A DNA stretch of 64,000 nt. Source: JAAZGD01 sp964489555 (GTDB lineage: Bacteria > Bacillota > Clostridia > Peptostreptococcales > Anaerovoracaceae). The stretch covers positions 1-64,000 of the forward strand of contig CAZAZF010000003.1 of the NCBI GenBank assembly GCA_964489555.1, written 5' to 3'. Position 1 is the first letter of the stretch. Each line of letters opens with the position of its first letter. This document shows positions 16,635 through 25,546 of the stretch, in pieces. Both the position numbers and the translations under genes were made by a program. Under the pieces are notes generated by a model, which saw nothing but the letters and a program-made list of their open reading frames with translations, was not told the origin of the DNA and ran no database searches.

Positions 16635-16924
16635 TGAAAACCCCTTACGATGTAATCATTAAGCCCATTATTTCAGAAATGAGTATGGATGAGGCACACA
16701 AGAAAAGATACACATTCCGAGTGGCAAAAGATGCCAACAAAACCCAGGTTAAAGAAGCAGTCGAAGAAATTTTCGGTGTGGAAGTGTCCAAGGTAAACAT
16801 AATGAATGTAAACGGTAAAGTAAAAAGAATGGGAAGAAACGTAGGTATGACTTCGGCCTGGAAAAAGGCAGTGGTAACTCTTACTCCGAAGAGTAAGGAA
16901 ATCGAATTCTTCCAAGGACTGTAA
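16634..16924 (+). CDS. rplW: 50S ribosomal protein L23
   Basis: The 96-aa protein begins MKTPYDVIIKPIISEMS, with KKRYTFRVAKDANK as the usual core. It sits at the tunnel exit and docks trigger factor and the signal recognition particle. It is translationally coupled to rplD through a TAATG overlap. Confidence 0.98.
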   Translation: MKTPYDVIIKPIISEMSMDEAHKKRYTFRVAKDANKTQVKEAVEEIFGVEVSKVNIMNVNGKVKRMGRNVGMTSAWKKAVVTLTPKSKEIEFFQGL

Positions 16925-16943
16925 GAATAGGAGGAAAAGGAAT

Positions 16944-17777
16944 ATGGGAATCAGAAAATACAATCCGACAACTCCTGGCTTGAGAGGAATGACGGTTTCC
17001 ACTTTTGAGGAGATCACCAAGGATTCGCCGGAAAGGTCTTTGACGGTGACGCTGAAAAAGCACTCCGGAAGAAATTCCAGAGGGAAGATTACCGTTCGGC
17101 ATCGAGGTGGCGGCTATCGTCCCAAGTACCGAATCATCGATTTCAAGAGGGATAAAGATGGAGTGCCCGGAAATGTAGCAGCCATTGAATACGATCCCAA
17201 CCGAAGTGCCAACATTGCATTAATTGTATATGCCGACGGGGAGAAGAGATACATCCTGGCTCCCAATAAGCTGGCGGTAGGAGATGTGATTTTCTCCGGT
17301 CCGGAAGCGGACATCAAGGTAGGAAATGCGCTTCCGTTGTTCAACATTCCGGTAGGTACCATGATTCACAACATTGAGATGAAAGCCGGCAAAGGTGGCC
17401 AGATGGTTCGTTCTGCCGGAAATGGTGCCCAATTAATGGCCAAGGAAGAAAAATATGCACAAGTACGACTTCCTTCCGGAGAGGTGCGAAGAGTTCGAAT
17501 CGAATGTCGTGCCACCATTGGTGAAGTGGGAAATATTGACCATGCAAACATTCAAATTGGTAAGGCGGGTCGAAAAAGACATATGGGCATACGACCTACA
17601 GTGAGAGGTTCTGCCATGAACCCCAATGACCATCCCCACGGTGGTGGTGAAGGAAAAACGGGAATTGGACGTGTCAGTCCGGTGACTCCCTGGGGAAAAC
17701 CTGCGTTGGGTTATAAGACCAGGAAAAAGAACAAGCCTTCAAGTCAATATATCGTCAAGAAGAGAAATGAGAAATAA
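16944..17777 (+). CDS. rplB: 50S ribosomal protein L2
   Basis: The 277-aa protein binds 23S rRNA and supports subunit association and peptidyl transfer. It contains HRGGGYRPKYRIIDFKRDK and the C-terminal signature MNPNDHPHGGGEGKTGIGR, including the conserved His near the catalytic centre. Length is standard. Confidence 0.98.
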   Translation: MGIRKYNPTTPGLRGMTVSTFEEITKDSPERSLTVTLKKHSGRNSRGKITVRHRGGGYRPKYRIIDFKRDKDGVPGNVAAIEYDPNRSANIALIVYADGEKRYILAPNKLAVGDVIFSGPEADIKVGNALPLFNIPVGTMIHNIEMKAGKGGQMVRSAGNGAQLMAKEEKYAQVRLPSGEVRRVRIECRATIGEVGNIDHANIQIGKAGRKRHMGIRPTVRGSAMNPNDHPHGGGEGKTGIGRVSPVTPWGKPALGYKTRKKNKPSSQYIVKKRNEK

Positions 17778-17793
17778 GGAAGGAGCATAGATA

Positions 17794-18072
17794 ATGGGCA
17801 GATCACTAAAAAAAGGTCCTTTCGTAAACGCCAAGCTGCTGAAGAAGATAGATGAAATGAATGCAGCCAACGATAAGAAAGTCATTAAGACCTGGTCAAG
17901 ACCATCCACCATTTTCCCGCAAATGGTAGGGCATACCATCGCGGTGCATGATGGAAAAAAACATGTACCGGTCTATATCACAGAAGATATGGTAGGCCAT
18001 CGATTGGGCGAATTCGCTCCAACCCGAACCTATCGAGGACATGCTGCTGATAAGTCCACCAAAAAAAGGTAG
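17794..18072 (+). CDS. rpsS: 30S ribosomal protein S19
   Basis: The 92-aa protein starts MGRSLKKGPFVNAKLLKKI and ends with the basic, flexible tail HAADKSTKKR. It binds the 30S head near S13. AAGGAG precedes the ATG, and the spacing to both neighbours is under 20 bases. Confidence 0.98.
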   Translation: MGRSLKKGPFVNAKLLKKIDEMNAANDKKVIKTWSRPSTIFPQMVGHTIAVHDGKKHVPVYITEDMVGHRLGEFAPTRTYRGHAADKSTKKR

Positions 18073-18091
18073 TGAAAGGAGATAAACAAAA

Positions 18092-18427
18092 ATGGAAGCA
18101 AAAGCAGTTGCAAAATATGTGAGAATGTCTCCGATCAAACTAAAACCAGTTGCAGATCTGGTACGAGGTAAGGACTTGAATGAGGCATTGACCATATTGA
18201 AATTCACCCCCGGTAAGGGATCGCAAATTGTTGAAAAAGTTGTAAAATCGGCGGCAGCCAATGCAGAAAACAACTTTGACCTTAATCCGGATAACTTATT
18301 CGTTGCTGAAGTATATGCTCATCAGGGACCAACCATGAAAAGATGGAGAGCTGGTGCACAAGGTAGAGCATCGAAGATCCTTAAGAGGTCCAGTCATGTG
18401 GGAGTTACTCTTAAGGAGAAAAACTAG
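18092..18427 (+). CDS. rplV: 50S ribosomal protein L22
   Basis: The 111-aa protein starts MEAKAVAKYVRMSPIKLKPV and carries the tunnel-lining hairpin near PTMKRWRAGAQGRAS (about residues 84-98), the region altered in macrolide-resistance variants. Nothing is unusual in length or motif. Confidence 0.98.
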   Translation: MEAKAVAKYVRMSPIKLKPVADLVRGKDLNEALTILKFTPGKGSQIVEKVVKSAAANAENNFDLNPDNLFVAEVYAHQGPTMKRWRAGAQGRASKILKRSSHVGVTLKEKN

Positions 18428-18445
18428 GAAAGGGAGGTTTACTAG

Positions 18446-19339
18446 ATGGGTCAGAAAGTAAGTCCGCACGGATTAAGAGTAGGTATCATTAAGGATTGGG
18501 ATTCGAAATGGTATGCTAATTCTAAGAATTTTGCCGATTACTTGGTTGAGGACAATAAAATCAGAGAGTTTGTCAAGAAAAGATTGTATGTGGCCGGTGT
18601 CTCCCGTGTTCTGATTGAGCGAGCAGCAAACAATCAAATGAGAGTAGCCATCCTGGTGGGGAAACCGGGTATGGTAATTGGTCGGGATGGCAGTGGTCAG
18701 GAACAACTAAAAAAAGAACTGGAAAAGATGACCGGCAAGACATGTTTTATTGAAATTATTGAAATTCGCAAACCGGAATTGGACGCACAGCTAACAGCAG
18801 AAAGCATTGCTTCCGCTTTGGAAAAAAGAATTTCATTTCGTAGGGCGATGAAACAGGCTATGGGAAGAACTATGAAATCCGGCGCCAAAGGAGTTAAGGT
18901 CTTGGTTTCCGGTCGACTGGGCGGAGCAGAAATCGCTCGATCCGAAAAATACAGCGAGGGAAATGTTCCCTTGCATACCTTGCGAGCCAATATTGACTAT
19001 GGGTTTTGCGAAGCCGATACCACATATGGGAAGCTAGGCGTTAAGGTGTGGATCAATCACGGAGAAATTTTGGACAAGGGGCTTCAAAGTGCCAAGCCGG
19101 AAGAAAAACCGGCGGGCCGCAGAGAGGGAGATCGAAAACCGAGAAGGGACAACGATCGAAACAACAGGAAAAATCGAAGAGATGGAGACAATCGAGGCAG
19201 ACGGGATGACCGTTTTGCGAAACCTGAAATGGCTCCTGCCGTGAATCCAAGAGTTCGAAAGGCACCCAAAGCAGAAGAGGCCAAAGCTCCGGCTCCCACT
19301 CCTGAGCAAGAAATCGTGAAAGAAGGAGGCGAAGAATAA
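18446..19339 (+). CDS. rpsC: 30S ribosomal protein S3 with long charged C-terminal extension
   Basis: The first 215 residues are a normal S3: an N-terminal alpha/beta domain, a KH domain around VGKPGMVIGRDG (GxxG loop) and a C-terminal domain ending VWINHGEI. The protein then continues for about 80 residues (218-297). A very basic Arg/Asp/Asn-rich stretch (such as RRDNDRNNRKNRRDGDNR) is followed by an Ala/Pro/Glu-rich acidic end. Usual bacterial S3 is about 210-230 aa. The extension is probably disordered and solvent exposed near the mRNA entry site. The stop overlaps rplP by one base. Confidence 0.97.
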   Translation: MGQKVSPHGLRVGIIKDWDSKWYANSKNFADYLVEDNKIREFVKKRLYVAGVSRVLIERAANNQMRVAILVGKPGMVIGRDGSGQEQLKKELEKMTGKTCFIEIIEIRKPELDAQLTAESIASALEKRISFRRAMKQAMGRTMKSGAKGVKVLVSGRLGGAEIARSEKYSEGNVPLHTLRANIDYGFCEADTTYGKLGVKVWINHGEILDKGLQSAKPEEKPAGRREGDRKPRRDNDRNNRKNRRDGDNRGRRDDRFAKPEMAPAVNPRVRKAPKAEEAKAPAPTPEQEIVKEGGEE

Positions 19340-19773
19340 TGTTGATGCCCAAACGCGTGAAGCATAGAAAAGTTCACAGAGGTCGAATGAAGGGCGTTGC
19401 CACCAAAGGCAATTCCATCACTTATGGGACCTATGGTCTGGTAGCGATGGATTGTGGATGGATTACCTCCAATCAAATTGAATCGGCCCGTATCGCTATG
19501 ACACGTTCAATAAAAAGAGGTGGTAAGGTTTTTATTAAAATCTTCCCCCATAAATCCGTAACTAAAAAACCGGCTGAAGTAAGAATGGGATCCGGTAAAG
19601 GTGCTCCCGATCATTGGGTAGCCGTTGTAAAACCCGGTCGAGTGATGTTTGAAATTGCTGGAGTGCCTGAAGACAAAGCCAGAGAAGCCATGAGATTGGC
19701 TGCTCACAAATTGCCCATTCGTTGTAAGTTTGCCATCAAAGGCCAAGAATTAGCAGAGGGTGGTGACGCATAA
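19339..19773 (+). CDS. rplP: 50S ribosomal protein L16
   Basis: The 144-aa protein begins MLMPKRVKHRKVHRGRMKG and carries KVFIKIFPHKSVTKKPAEVR and GSGKGAPDHWVAVVKPGR. It binds near the A-site tRNA elbow. Both the start and the stop overlap neighbouring genes by one base, indicating tight translational coupling. Confidence 0.98.
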   Translation: MLMPKRVKHRKVHRGRMKGVATKGNSITYGTYGLVAMDCGWITSNQIESARIAMTRSIKRGGKVFIKIFPHKSVTKKPAEVRMGSGKGAPDHWVAVVKPGRVMFEIAGVPEDKAREAMRLAAHKLPIRCKFAIKGQELAEGGDA

Positions 19774-19976
19774 TGGAATTGAAAAAAATTAGAGAAATGA
19801 CCGATACCGAACTGAACGCTGAATTGTTGAAGCTGAAAAATGAATTGTTCAATCTCCGGTTTCAACATGTGACGGGGCAGCTGGAAAACCCCATCAAAAT
19901 GAGAGACGCAAAAAGAGACATTGCTCGGGTAAAGACTATTATCAAAGAAAAAGAATTGGCCAAGGCCGAGGCTTAA
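19773..19976 (+). CDS. rpmC: 50S ribosomal protein L29
   Basis: The 67-aa two-helix protein contains LKNELFNLRFQHVTGQLEN, the family signature. It sits at the tunnel exit next to L23. The ATG overlaps the rplP stop. Confidence 0.98.
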   Translation: MELKKIREMTDTELNAELLKLKNELFNLRFQHVTGQLENPIKMRDAKRDIARVKTIIKEKELAKAEA

Positions 19977-19992
19977 GAAAGGAGGATGAATT

Positions 19993-20253
19993 ATGACAGA
20001 CGATAGAAACAGAAGGAAAACCCGTGTCGGGGTCGTCGTGAGTGACAAAATGGACAAGACCATCGTTGTATCCATTGAGGATCTCGTAAAGCATTCTCTT
20101 TATGGGAAAGCCGTTAAAAAGACCAAAAGACTGAAGGCCCACGATGAGAACAATGAATGCCAGACCGGCGATAAAGTTAGAATAATGGAAACCAGACCTC
20201 TGTCTCGTGAAAAGAGATGGCGTGTGGTGAACATCATCGAAAAGGTTAAGTAA
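19993..20253 (+). CDS. rpsQ: 30S ribosomal protein S17
   Basis: The 86-aa OB-fold protein starts after AAAGGAGG and has RKTRVGVVVSDKMDKTIVVS and the C-terminal ETRPLSREKRWRVV signature. It is a primary 16S rRNA binder. Confidence 0.98.
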   Translation: MTDDRNRRKTRVGVVVSDKMDKTIVVSIEDLVKHSLYGKAVKKTKRLKAHDENNECQTGDKVRIMETRPLSREKRWRVVNIIEKVK

Positions 20254-20268
20254 AGGAGGCACCGGACA

Positions 20269-20637
20269 ATGATTCAGACAGAAACAAGACTCAGAGTCGC
20301 TGATAATTCAGGTGCAAAGGAACTGTTATGTATCCGTATCCTGGGAGGAACCTCCAGACAATATGCGAACATAGGAGATATCATCGTTTGTGCTGTTAAA
20401 GAAGCAACCCCGGGTGGTGTTGTGAAAAAAGGCGATGTGGTGAGGGCTGTGATAGTTCGAACCAAGCATGGTGCCCGAAGAAATGACGGTAGTTATGTGA
20501 AATTTGATCAAAATGCAGCTGTTATCATAAAAGAAGATAAAAACCCAGTGGGAACTCGTATCTTTGGGCCTGTAGCCAGAGAGCTAAGGGAGAAGAGCTT
20601 CATGAAAATCATTTCCCTGGCACCAGAAGTATTATAG
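20269..20637 (+). CDS. rplN: 50S ribosomal protein L14
   Basis: The 122-aa protein has the usual start MIQTETRLRVADNSGAKEL and the GDVVRAVIVRTKHGARR core. It forms part of the inter-subunit bridge B8 with 16S rRNA and contacts L19. Confidence 0.98.
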   Translation: MIQTETRLRVADNSGAKELLCIRILGGTSRQYANIGDIIVCAVKEATPGGVVKKGDVVRAVIVRTKHGARRNDGSYVKFDQNAAVIIKEDKNPVGTRIFGPVARELREKSFMKIISLAPEVL

Positions 20638-20649
20638 GAGGGACCGAGG

Positions 20650-20955
20650 ATGAAAATCAAAAAAGACGATACCGTCCTGGTAATCACAGGAAAAGATAAA
20701 GGAAAAAAGGGGAAGGTTTTAAAAGCTCTACCCAAGGAAAACCGAATTATCGTAGAAGGGGTTAATGTTCAGACCAAGCATCAGAAACAGACGCGTCAGG
20801 AACGAGCGGAAATCAAACATCAAGAGGGACCCATTCACGTTTCCAACGTGATGTACTACGATAAGAAAAGCAATGCACCCACTCGAGTTGGTCACAAAAT
20901 CGAAAATGGGAAAAAGGTTCGAATCGCCAAAAAGAGTGGCGCCGTTATAGACTAG
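20650..20955 (+). CDS. rplX: 50S ribosomal protein L24
   Basis: The 101-aa KOW-domain protein contains DDTVLVITGKDKGKKGKVL (residues 5-23). It is an assembly initiator for the 50S subunit. AGGAGG precedes the ATG. Confidence 0.98.
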   Translation: MKIKKDDTVLVITGKDKGKKGKVLKALPKENRIIVEGVNVQTKHQKQTRQERAEIKHQEGPIHVSNVMYYDKKSNAPTRVGHKIENGKKVRIAKKSGAVID

Positions 20956-20972
20956 GAAAGGAGGAGACGATA

Positions 20973-21515
20973 TTGACAGCCAGATTAAAAGAAGCGTATA
21001 AAAGTGACGTTTTCAAGGGGATGATGGAAAAATTCCATTATGCCAATGCGATGCAAGTGCCGAAGCTGGAAAAGGTAACCATTAATATCGGTTTGGGTGA
21101 AGCGAAGGACAATCCGAAGATGATGGAAACTGCTGTAGAAGAACTAGGTCTTATTGCCGGCCAAATGCCGGTAGTGACTAAAGCCAAGAAATCGGTTGCA
21201 AACTTCAAGGTGCGTCAAGGGATGCCGGTAGGAACCAAGGTGACCCTTCGTGGAGAATCCATGTATGAATTCGTGGACAAATTCTTTAACATCGCTCTTC
21301 CCAGAGTTCGGGACTTTAAGGGCGTAAGTAAGAATTCCTTTGATGGCCGTGGAAATTATTCCATGGGAGTCAAAGAGCAGCTGATCTTTCCGGAAATCAA
21401 CTACGATAAAGTAGATATGGTCAAGGGAATGAACATTGTTTTCACCACAACGGCTAAAACGGATGAGGAAGCCAGAGCTTTGCTGGAACTCCTCGGTATG
21501 CCGTTCGAAAAATAG
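20973..21515 (+). CDS. rplE: 50S ribosomal protein L5
   Basis: The 180-aa protein binds 5S rRNA and P-site tRNA. The start is TTG at 20973 behind AAAGGAGGAG. No in-frame ATG occurs before the conserved core, so the rare start is well supported. Contains LEKVTINIGLGEA and GRGNYSMGVKEQLIFPEI. Confidence 0.98.
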   Translation: MTARLKEAYKSDVFKGMMEKFHYANAMQVPKLEKVTINIGLGEAKDNPKMMETAVEELGLIAGQMPVVTKAKKSVANFKVRQGMPVGTKVTLRGESMYEFVDKFFNIALPRVRDFKGVSKNSFDGRGNYSMGVKEQLIFPEINYDKVDMVKGMNIVFTTTAKTDEEARALLELLGMPFEK

Positions 21516-21524
21516 GAGGGAATT

Positions 21525-21710
21525 ATGGCAAAGACATCTCTCAAAATCAAACAGCAGAGAAAACCAAAATATGCTTCGAGAGCATATACAAGATGCAGAA
21601 TTTGCGGGAGACCACATTCCGTTTTAAAGAAATATGGAATATGCCGTATCTGCTTTAGAGAACTTGCTTATAAGGGAGAGATTCCGGGAGTGAAGAAAGC
21701 AAGTTGGTAG
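21525..21710 (+). CDS. rpsN: 30S ribosomal protein S14, zinc-binding type
   Basis: The 61-aa protein carries two CxxC pairs (CRICGRPHSV and CRICFREL) forming a zinc ribbon, the C+ type found in Firmicutes under normal zinc. A zinc-free paralogue is not in the window. Confidence 0.98.
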   Translation: MAKTSLKIKQQRKPKYASRAYTRCRICGRPHSVLKKYGICRICFRELAYKGEIPGVKKASW

Positions 21711-21738
21711 AATTTTCCAGAAAGGAGATCGTACTGTA

Positions 21739-22137
21739 ATGACTATGACAGATCCTATAGCAGATATGCTAACAAGAATCAGAAATGCCAATACTGTCGG
21801 TCACGAAACGGTCGAAATACCGGCGTCGAAGATCAAAAAATCCATCGCCGCCATATTGACCGATGAGGGCTACATCAAGGGCTACGACGTGATAGAAGAC
21901 GACAAACAAGGTGTCATTCGAATTACCATGAAGTATGGCCAGAACAAAGAACGGGTCATCAGTGGGATCAAGAAGATATCCAAACCCGGCTTGAAAGTTT
22001 ATGCGAAAGCAAATGAAGTACCGAAAGTACTGGGCGGTCTGGGAATCGCCATCATCTCCACTTCCAATGGGGTTATCAGCGATAAAGAAGCTCGTAAATT
22101 GGGTGTTGGCGGCGAAGTAATTTGTTATGTTTGGTAG
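21739..22137 (+). CDS. rpsH: 30S ribosomal protein S8
   Basis: The 132-aa protein begins MTMTDPIADMLTRIRNAN and ends with the conserved GVGGEVICYVW. It binds the central domain of 16S rRNA. AAAGGAG lies upstream. An ATG two codons downstream (21745) could also serve, at closer spacing to none of the usual sites. Confidence 0.98.
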   Translation: MTMTDPIADMLTRIRNANTVGHETVEIPASKIKKSIAAILTDEGYIKGYDVIEDDKQGVIRITMKYGQNKERVISGIKKISKPGLKVYAKANEVPKVLGGLGIAIISTSNGVISDKEARKLGVGGEVICYVW

Positions 22138-22149
22138 GAGGAATTTGAT

Positions 22150-22695
22150 ATGTCAAGAATAGGTAAGTTACCTGTTGCTCTTCCTGCCGGCGTAGAGGTC
22201 AAGGTTGATGGAAACAATGTGGTTTCTGTAAAAGGACCGAAGGGCGAATTGCAGGAAAAAGTCAGCAAACTGGTAAAGATTGAAACAAAAGATGGTGTAC
22301 TGGAAGTAACCCGTTCCGGAGACAGTAAAGAAGAGCGTGCACAACATGGTTTGGCCAGAACCCTGATCCATAATATGGTGGTGGGTGTAACGGAGGGTTT
22401 TGAGAAAAAACTCAGTCTGGTAGGCGTGGGCTACAAAGCCGAAAAGCAAGGGAAAAAATTGGTGTTGAACCTGGCTTACTCTCATCCGGTGATCATGGAA
22501 GACCCGGAGGGAATCACTACGGAATGTACTTCTGCTACGGAGATCGTAGTAAGGGGGGCCGACAAGGCAGAGGTAGGAAACTATGCTGCCAACATTCGGG
22601 CATGGAGAAGACCGGAACCCTATAAGGGGAAAGGAATTCGTTATGTAAACGAAGTGGTTCGCAAAAAAGAGGGCAAAGCTGGAGTTAAAAAATAG
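22150..22695 (+). CDS. rplF: 50S ribosomal protein L6
   Basis: The 181-aa protein has two similar alpha/beta halves and the C-terminal signature RRPEPYKGKGIRY. It lies near the factor-binding site. Start follows AGGAGG by 7 bases. Confidence 0.98.
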   Translation: MSRIGKLPVALPAGVEVKVDGNNVVSVKGPKGELQEKVSKLVKIETKDGVLEVTRSGDSKEERAQHGLARTLIHNMVVGVTEGFEKKLSLVGVGYKAEKQGKKLVLNLAYSHPVIMEDPEGITTECTSATEIVVRGADKAEVGNYAANIRAWRRPEPYKGKGIRYVNEVVRKKEGKAGVKK

Positions 22696-22713
22696 GAAAG
22701 GAGTGAAGATACA

Positions 22714-23076
22714 ATGACTGAAAGCAGAAACGATCGTCGTCTTATGAGACATAAGCGTGTAAGAAAAACTTTATCCGGCACTCCTTCACAGCCTAGAATG
22801 TGTGTTTATCGTAGCAATAAGAACATTTCAGTTCAAATTATTGATGATGTGAATCACACCACCTTATGTTCGGCTTCCTCCTTGGAAAAGGAGCTGAAAG
22901 CTGAGATCGGGTACGGCGGAAACAAAGAAGCGGCCAAAAAAGTGGGAGAGGTCATTGGGAAGAGAGCTCTTGAAAAAGGCATCGAGACCGTGACATTCGA
23001 CCGGGGTGGTTTCTTGTATCACGGAAGAGTAAAAGAATTGGCGGATGGTGCTCGTGAAGCCGGTTTAAAATTCTAA
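22714..23076 (+). CDS. rplR: 50S ribosomal protein L18
   Basis: The 120-aa protein has a basic N terminus (RLMRHKRVRKTLSGT) and the core FDRGGFLYHGRVKELADGAR. It binds 5S rRNA with L5. Confidence 0.98.
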   Translation: MTESRNDRRLMRHKRVRKTLSGTPSQPRMCVYRSNKNISVQIIDDVNHTTLCSASSLEKELKAEIGYGGNKEAAKKVGEVIGKRALEKGIETVTFDRGGFLYHGRVKELADGAREAGLKF

Positions 23077-23091
23077 GGAGGAGGAAAGAAT

Positions 23092-23598
23092 ATGCGACAA
23101 GCAATGATCGATGCATCCAAAATGGACCTAAAAGAATCCATCGTTAGCATCCGACGTGTTGCCAAGACCGTAAAGGGCGGAAGAAACATGAGATTCTCCG
23201 TATCTGTTGTAGTTGGTAATGGCGAAGGCTATGTGGGCGTGGGTCTGGGAAAAGCACAGGAAATCCCGGAAGCGGTTCGGAAGGCCATCGAAGATGCAAA
23301 AAAGAATTTGATTTATGTTCCCACGGTGGGAACCACGATTCCGCACAGAATCCTTGGAATTTTTGGTGCTGGACAGGTGTTGATTATGCCTGCAGGCCCT
23401 GGTACCGGAGTTATTGCCGGATCCTCGGTCCGTACGGTTCTGGAAGCCGCTGGAGTGAAAGATGTACGAGCAAAATCAATTGGTTCCAACAATGCAACCA
23501 ATATGGCCTACGCCACAATAGAGGGTCTGCGAAGTTTAGTGACGGCTGAAAAAGTGGCCAAACTACGCGGAAAGACCAAGGAAGAAATCTTAGGATAG
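23092..23598 (+). CDS. rpsE: 30S ribosomal protein S5
   Basis: The 168-aa protein has the dsRBD-like N-terminal domain (VRRVAKTVKGGRNMRFS-like region) and the GTGVIAGSSVRTVLEAAGV segment. It acts in decoding fidelity and mRNA entry. GGAGGAA precedes the ATG. Confidence 0.98.
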   Translation: MRQAMIDASKMDLKESIVSIRRVAKTVKGGRNMRFSVSVVVGNGEGYVGVGLGKAQEIPEAVRKAIEDAKKNLIYVPTVGTTIPHRILGIFGAGQVLIMPAGPGTGVIAGSSVRTVLEAAGVKDVRAKSIGSNNATNMAYATIEGLRSLVTAEKVAKLRGKTKEEILG

Positions 23599-23611
23599 GG
23601 GGAGCGACGAA

Positions 23612-23794
23612 ATGGCAAAAATGGTTAAGATCACTTTAACAAAGAGCCCGATCGGTGCAAAACCCGACCACCGCAAGACCATTGTGGCATTGGGTTTGAA
23701 AAAGATGCACCAGTCCGTAGTGATGGCAGATACACCGCAAACCAGAGGTGCGGTGAAAAAGGTAGAGCATCTTGTTACAGTAGAAGAACTATAG
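23612..23794 (+). CDS. rpmD: 50S ribosomal protein L30
   Basis: The 60-aa protein has the signature KITLTKSPIGAKPDHRKTI near its start. It is a small single-domain 50S surface protein. GGGGGAG precedes the ATG. Confidence 0.97.
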   Translation: MAKMVKITLTKSPIGAKPDHRKTIVALGLKKMHQSVVMADTPQTRGAVKKVEHLVTVEEL

Positions 23795-23813
23795 AAATGG
23801 AGGTGCTTTGCAA

Positions 23814-24254
23814 ATGAAATTACATGAGTTAAAAGCCGCTCCGGGTTCTACCAAGGCAAAGAAACGAAGAGGCCGAGGGACCGGCACCGGGCTGGGTAAA
23901 ACCGGCGGAAGAGGAATGAACGGTCAGAACTCCAGAAGTGGCGGAGGTGTGCGCTTGGGCTTTGAAGGCGGACAAATGCCTCTCTACCGAAGACTTCCGA
24001 AAAGAGGCTTTACCAATATTTTCGGAACTCAGTACGAAATTGTCAACATTGACGACTTGAATAAGTTTGAAGAAGGGACGATCGTTACGCCGGAGCTGAT
24101 GGAAGAAGCTGGCCTGGTAAAACAGGTGAAAGACGGAGTAAAGATTTTGGGCAACGGAAATTTAGAGAAAAACATTTCGGTTCAGGCTCACAAATTTAGC
24201 AAGACGGCAATCGAAAAAATTGAGTCTGCGGGAGGAAAGGCAGAGGTAATCTAG
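23814..24254 (+). CDS. rplO: 50S ribosomal protein L15
   Basis: The 146-aa protein has a glycine/basic-rich N-terminal arm (KKRRGRGTGTGLGKTGGRG) and the GFEGGQMPLYRRLPKRGF signature. The ATG at 23814 fits the GGAGGTG site; an in-frame TTG at 23808 is too close. Its stop is one base from secY. Confidence 0.98.
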   Translation: MKLHELKAAPGSTKAKKRRGRGTGTGLGKTGGRGMNGQNSRSGGGVRLGFEGGQMPLYRRLPKRGFTNIFGTQYEIVNIDDLNKFEEGTIVTPELMEEAGLVKQVKDGVKILGNGNLEKNISVQAHKFSKTAIEKIESAGGKAEVI

Positions 24255-24255
24255 T

Positions 24256-25536
24256 ATGGGAATGATTAAAACAGTTCAGGCTGCCTGGGGAATTCCGGAC
24301 ATGCGGAAGAAGATGATTTTTACCCTTCTCATGTTGGCGGTATTCCGAATCGGCTCCAACATTCCGGTGCCGGGCATTGACAGAGCAGTATTAGATCAGG
24401 TGTTTGATGGGGGGACCGGGTTATTGGCTTTATTTGACCTGTTTTCCGGAGGAGCTTTCAGCAACTTCACCATATTTGCACTGAGCATTACTCCATATAT
24501 TACCGCTTCCATCATATTCCAGCTTTTGACCATCGCTGTACCGTCTTTGGAAAGATTGGCAAAAGAAGGGCAGGAAGGGAAAAAGAAAATTGCGCAGTAT
24601 ACTCGCTATTTAACAGTGGCGTTGGCCTTTGTACAAGCCATTGGTTTGGCCATTGGTCTATTCCGACAAGCCCTAATCAGCACGGATTTCTTTTCTGTAG
24701 GCGTCATTGTATTGACCTTGTCTGCAGGAACAGCGTTCCTGATGTGGTTAGGAGAACAAATCAACGAAAGCGGCATTGGAAACGGCATTTCTCTCATCAT
24801 TTTCGGTGGGATTATTGCTAGAGTGCCCAGTGCCATTCATGAAAATTCCATTCGTTTTCTTGATGGAGAAATCGGAATCATCACTGTCCTCATTTTCCTG
24901 ATATTTGCTTTGGCGGTTATCGTCGGCATCATTCTGGTACAACAAGGACAAAGAAGGATTCCGGTGCAGTATGCAAAGAGAGTTGTGGGAAGAAAAATGT
25001 ACGGTGGGCAATCCACTCACATTCCCCTCAAGGTAAATCAAGCGGGGGTTATTCCGGTAATTTTCGCCTTGTCTTTGTTACAATTTCCGTTGACCATCAC
25101 CTATTTCATGCCAGAGACGGGTTTCTCAGCATGGGTTACTAAGTGGCTGTCTCCTTATGGGGACCCCGGGGTGTGGTTTTATGCGGTATTCAATATCATT
25201 TTAATCATGTTTTTCACCTACTTTTATACGGCGGTTACTTTCAACCCCGCGGAAGTGGCAGGGAACATGAAGAACAATGGTGGTTTCATCCCGGGCATTC
25301 GCCCAGGAAAGCCCACTGTGGAATATCTGAATAAAGTTATGACTCGAATTACCTTTGTATCGGCCGTATTTCTTGCTGCGGTGTCCACACTGCCTACCCT
25401 GATTGACCAATGGACTCCTTTGAATGTAGGGTTTGGAGGAACCAGCCTGTTGATTGCGGTGGGTGTTGCTCTTGACACCATGAGACAGTTGGAAAACCAG
25501 ATGGTAATGAGAAACTACGAAGGCTTCTTGAAATAG
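24256..25536 (+). CDS. secY: Protein translocase subunit SecY
   Basis: The 426-aa channel subunit of the SecYEG translocon has about ten hydrophobic segments. The first follows MRKKMIFTLLMLAVFRIGS, and the plug-region motif NIPVPGID comes next. C-terminal cytosolic loop FNPAEVAGNMKNNGGFIPGI is diagnostic. It is co-translated with the ribosomal proteins, as is usual in Firmicutes. Confidence 0.98.
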   Translation: MGMIKTVQAAWGIPDMRKKMIFTLLMLAVFRIGSNIPVPGIDRAVLDQVFDGGTGLLALFDLFSGGAFSNFTIFALSITPYITASIIFQLLTIAVPSLERLAKEGQEGKKKIAQYTRYLTVALAFVQAIGLAIGLFRQALISTDFFSVGVIVLTLSAGTAFLMWLGEQINESGIGNGISLIIFGGIIARVPSAIHENSIRFLDGEIGIITVLIFLIFALAVIVGIILVQQGQRRIPVQYAKRVVGRKMYGGQSTHIPLKVNQAGVIPVIFALSLLQFPLTITYFMPETGFSAWVTKWLSPYGDPGVWFYAVFNIILIMFFTYFYTAVTFNPAEVAGNMKNNGGFIPGIRPGKPTVEYLNKVMTRITFVSAVFLAAVSTLPTLIDQWTPLNVGFGGTSLLIAVGVALDTMRQLENQMVMRNYEGFLK

Positions 25537-25546
25537 GAGAAGAAAA

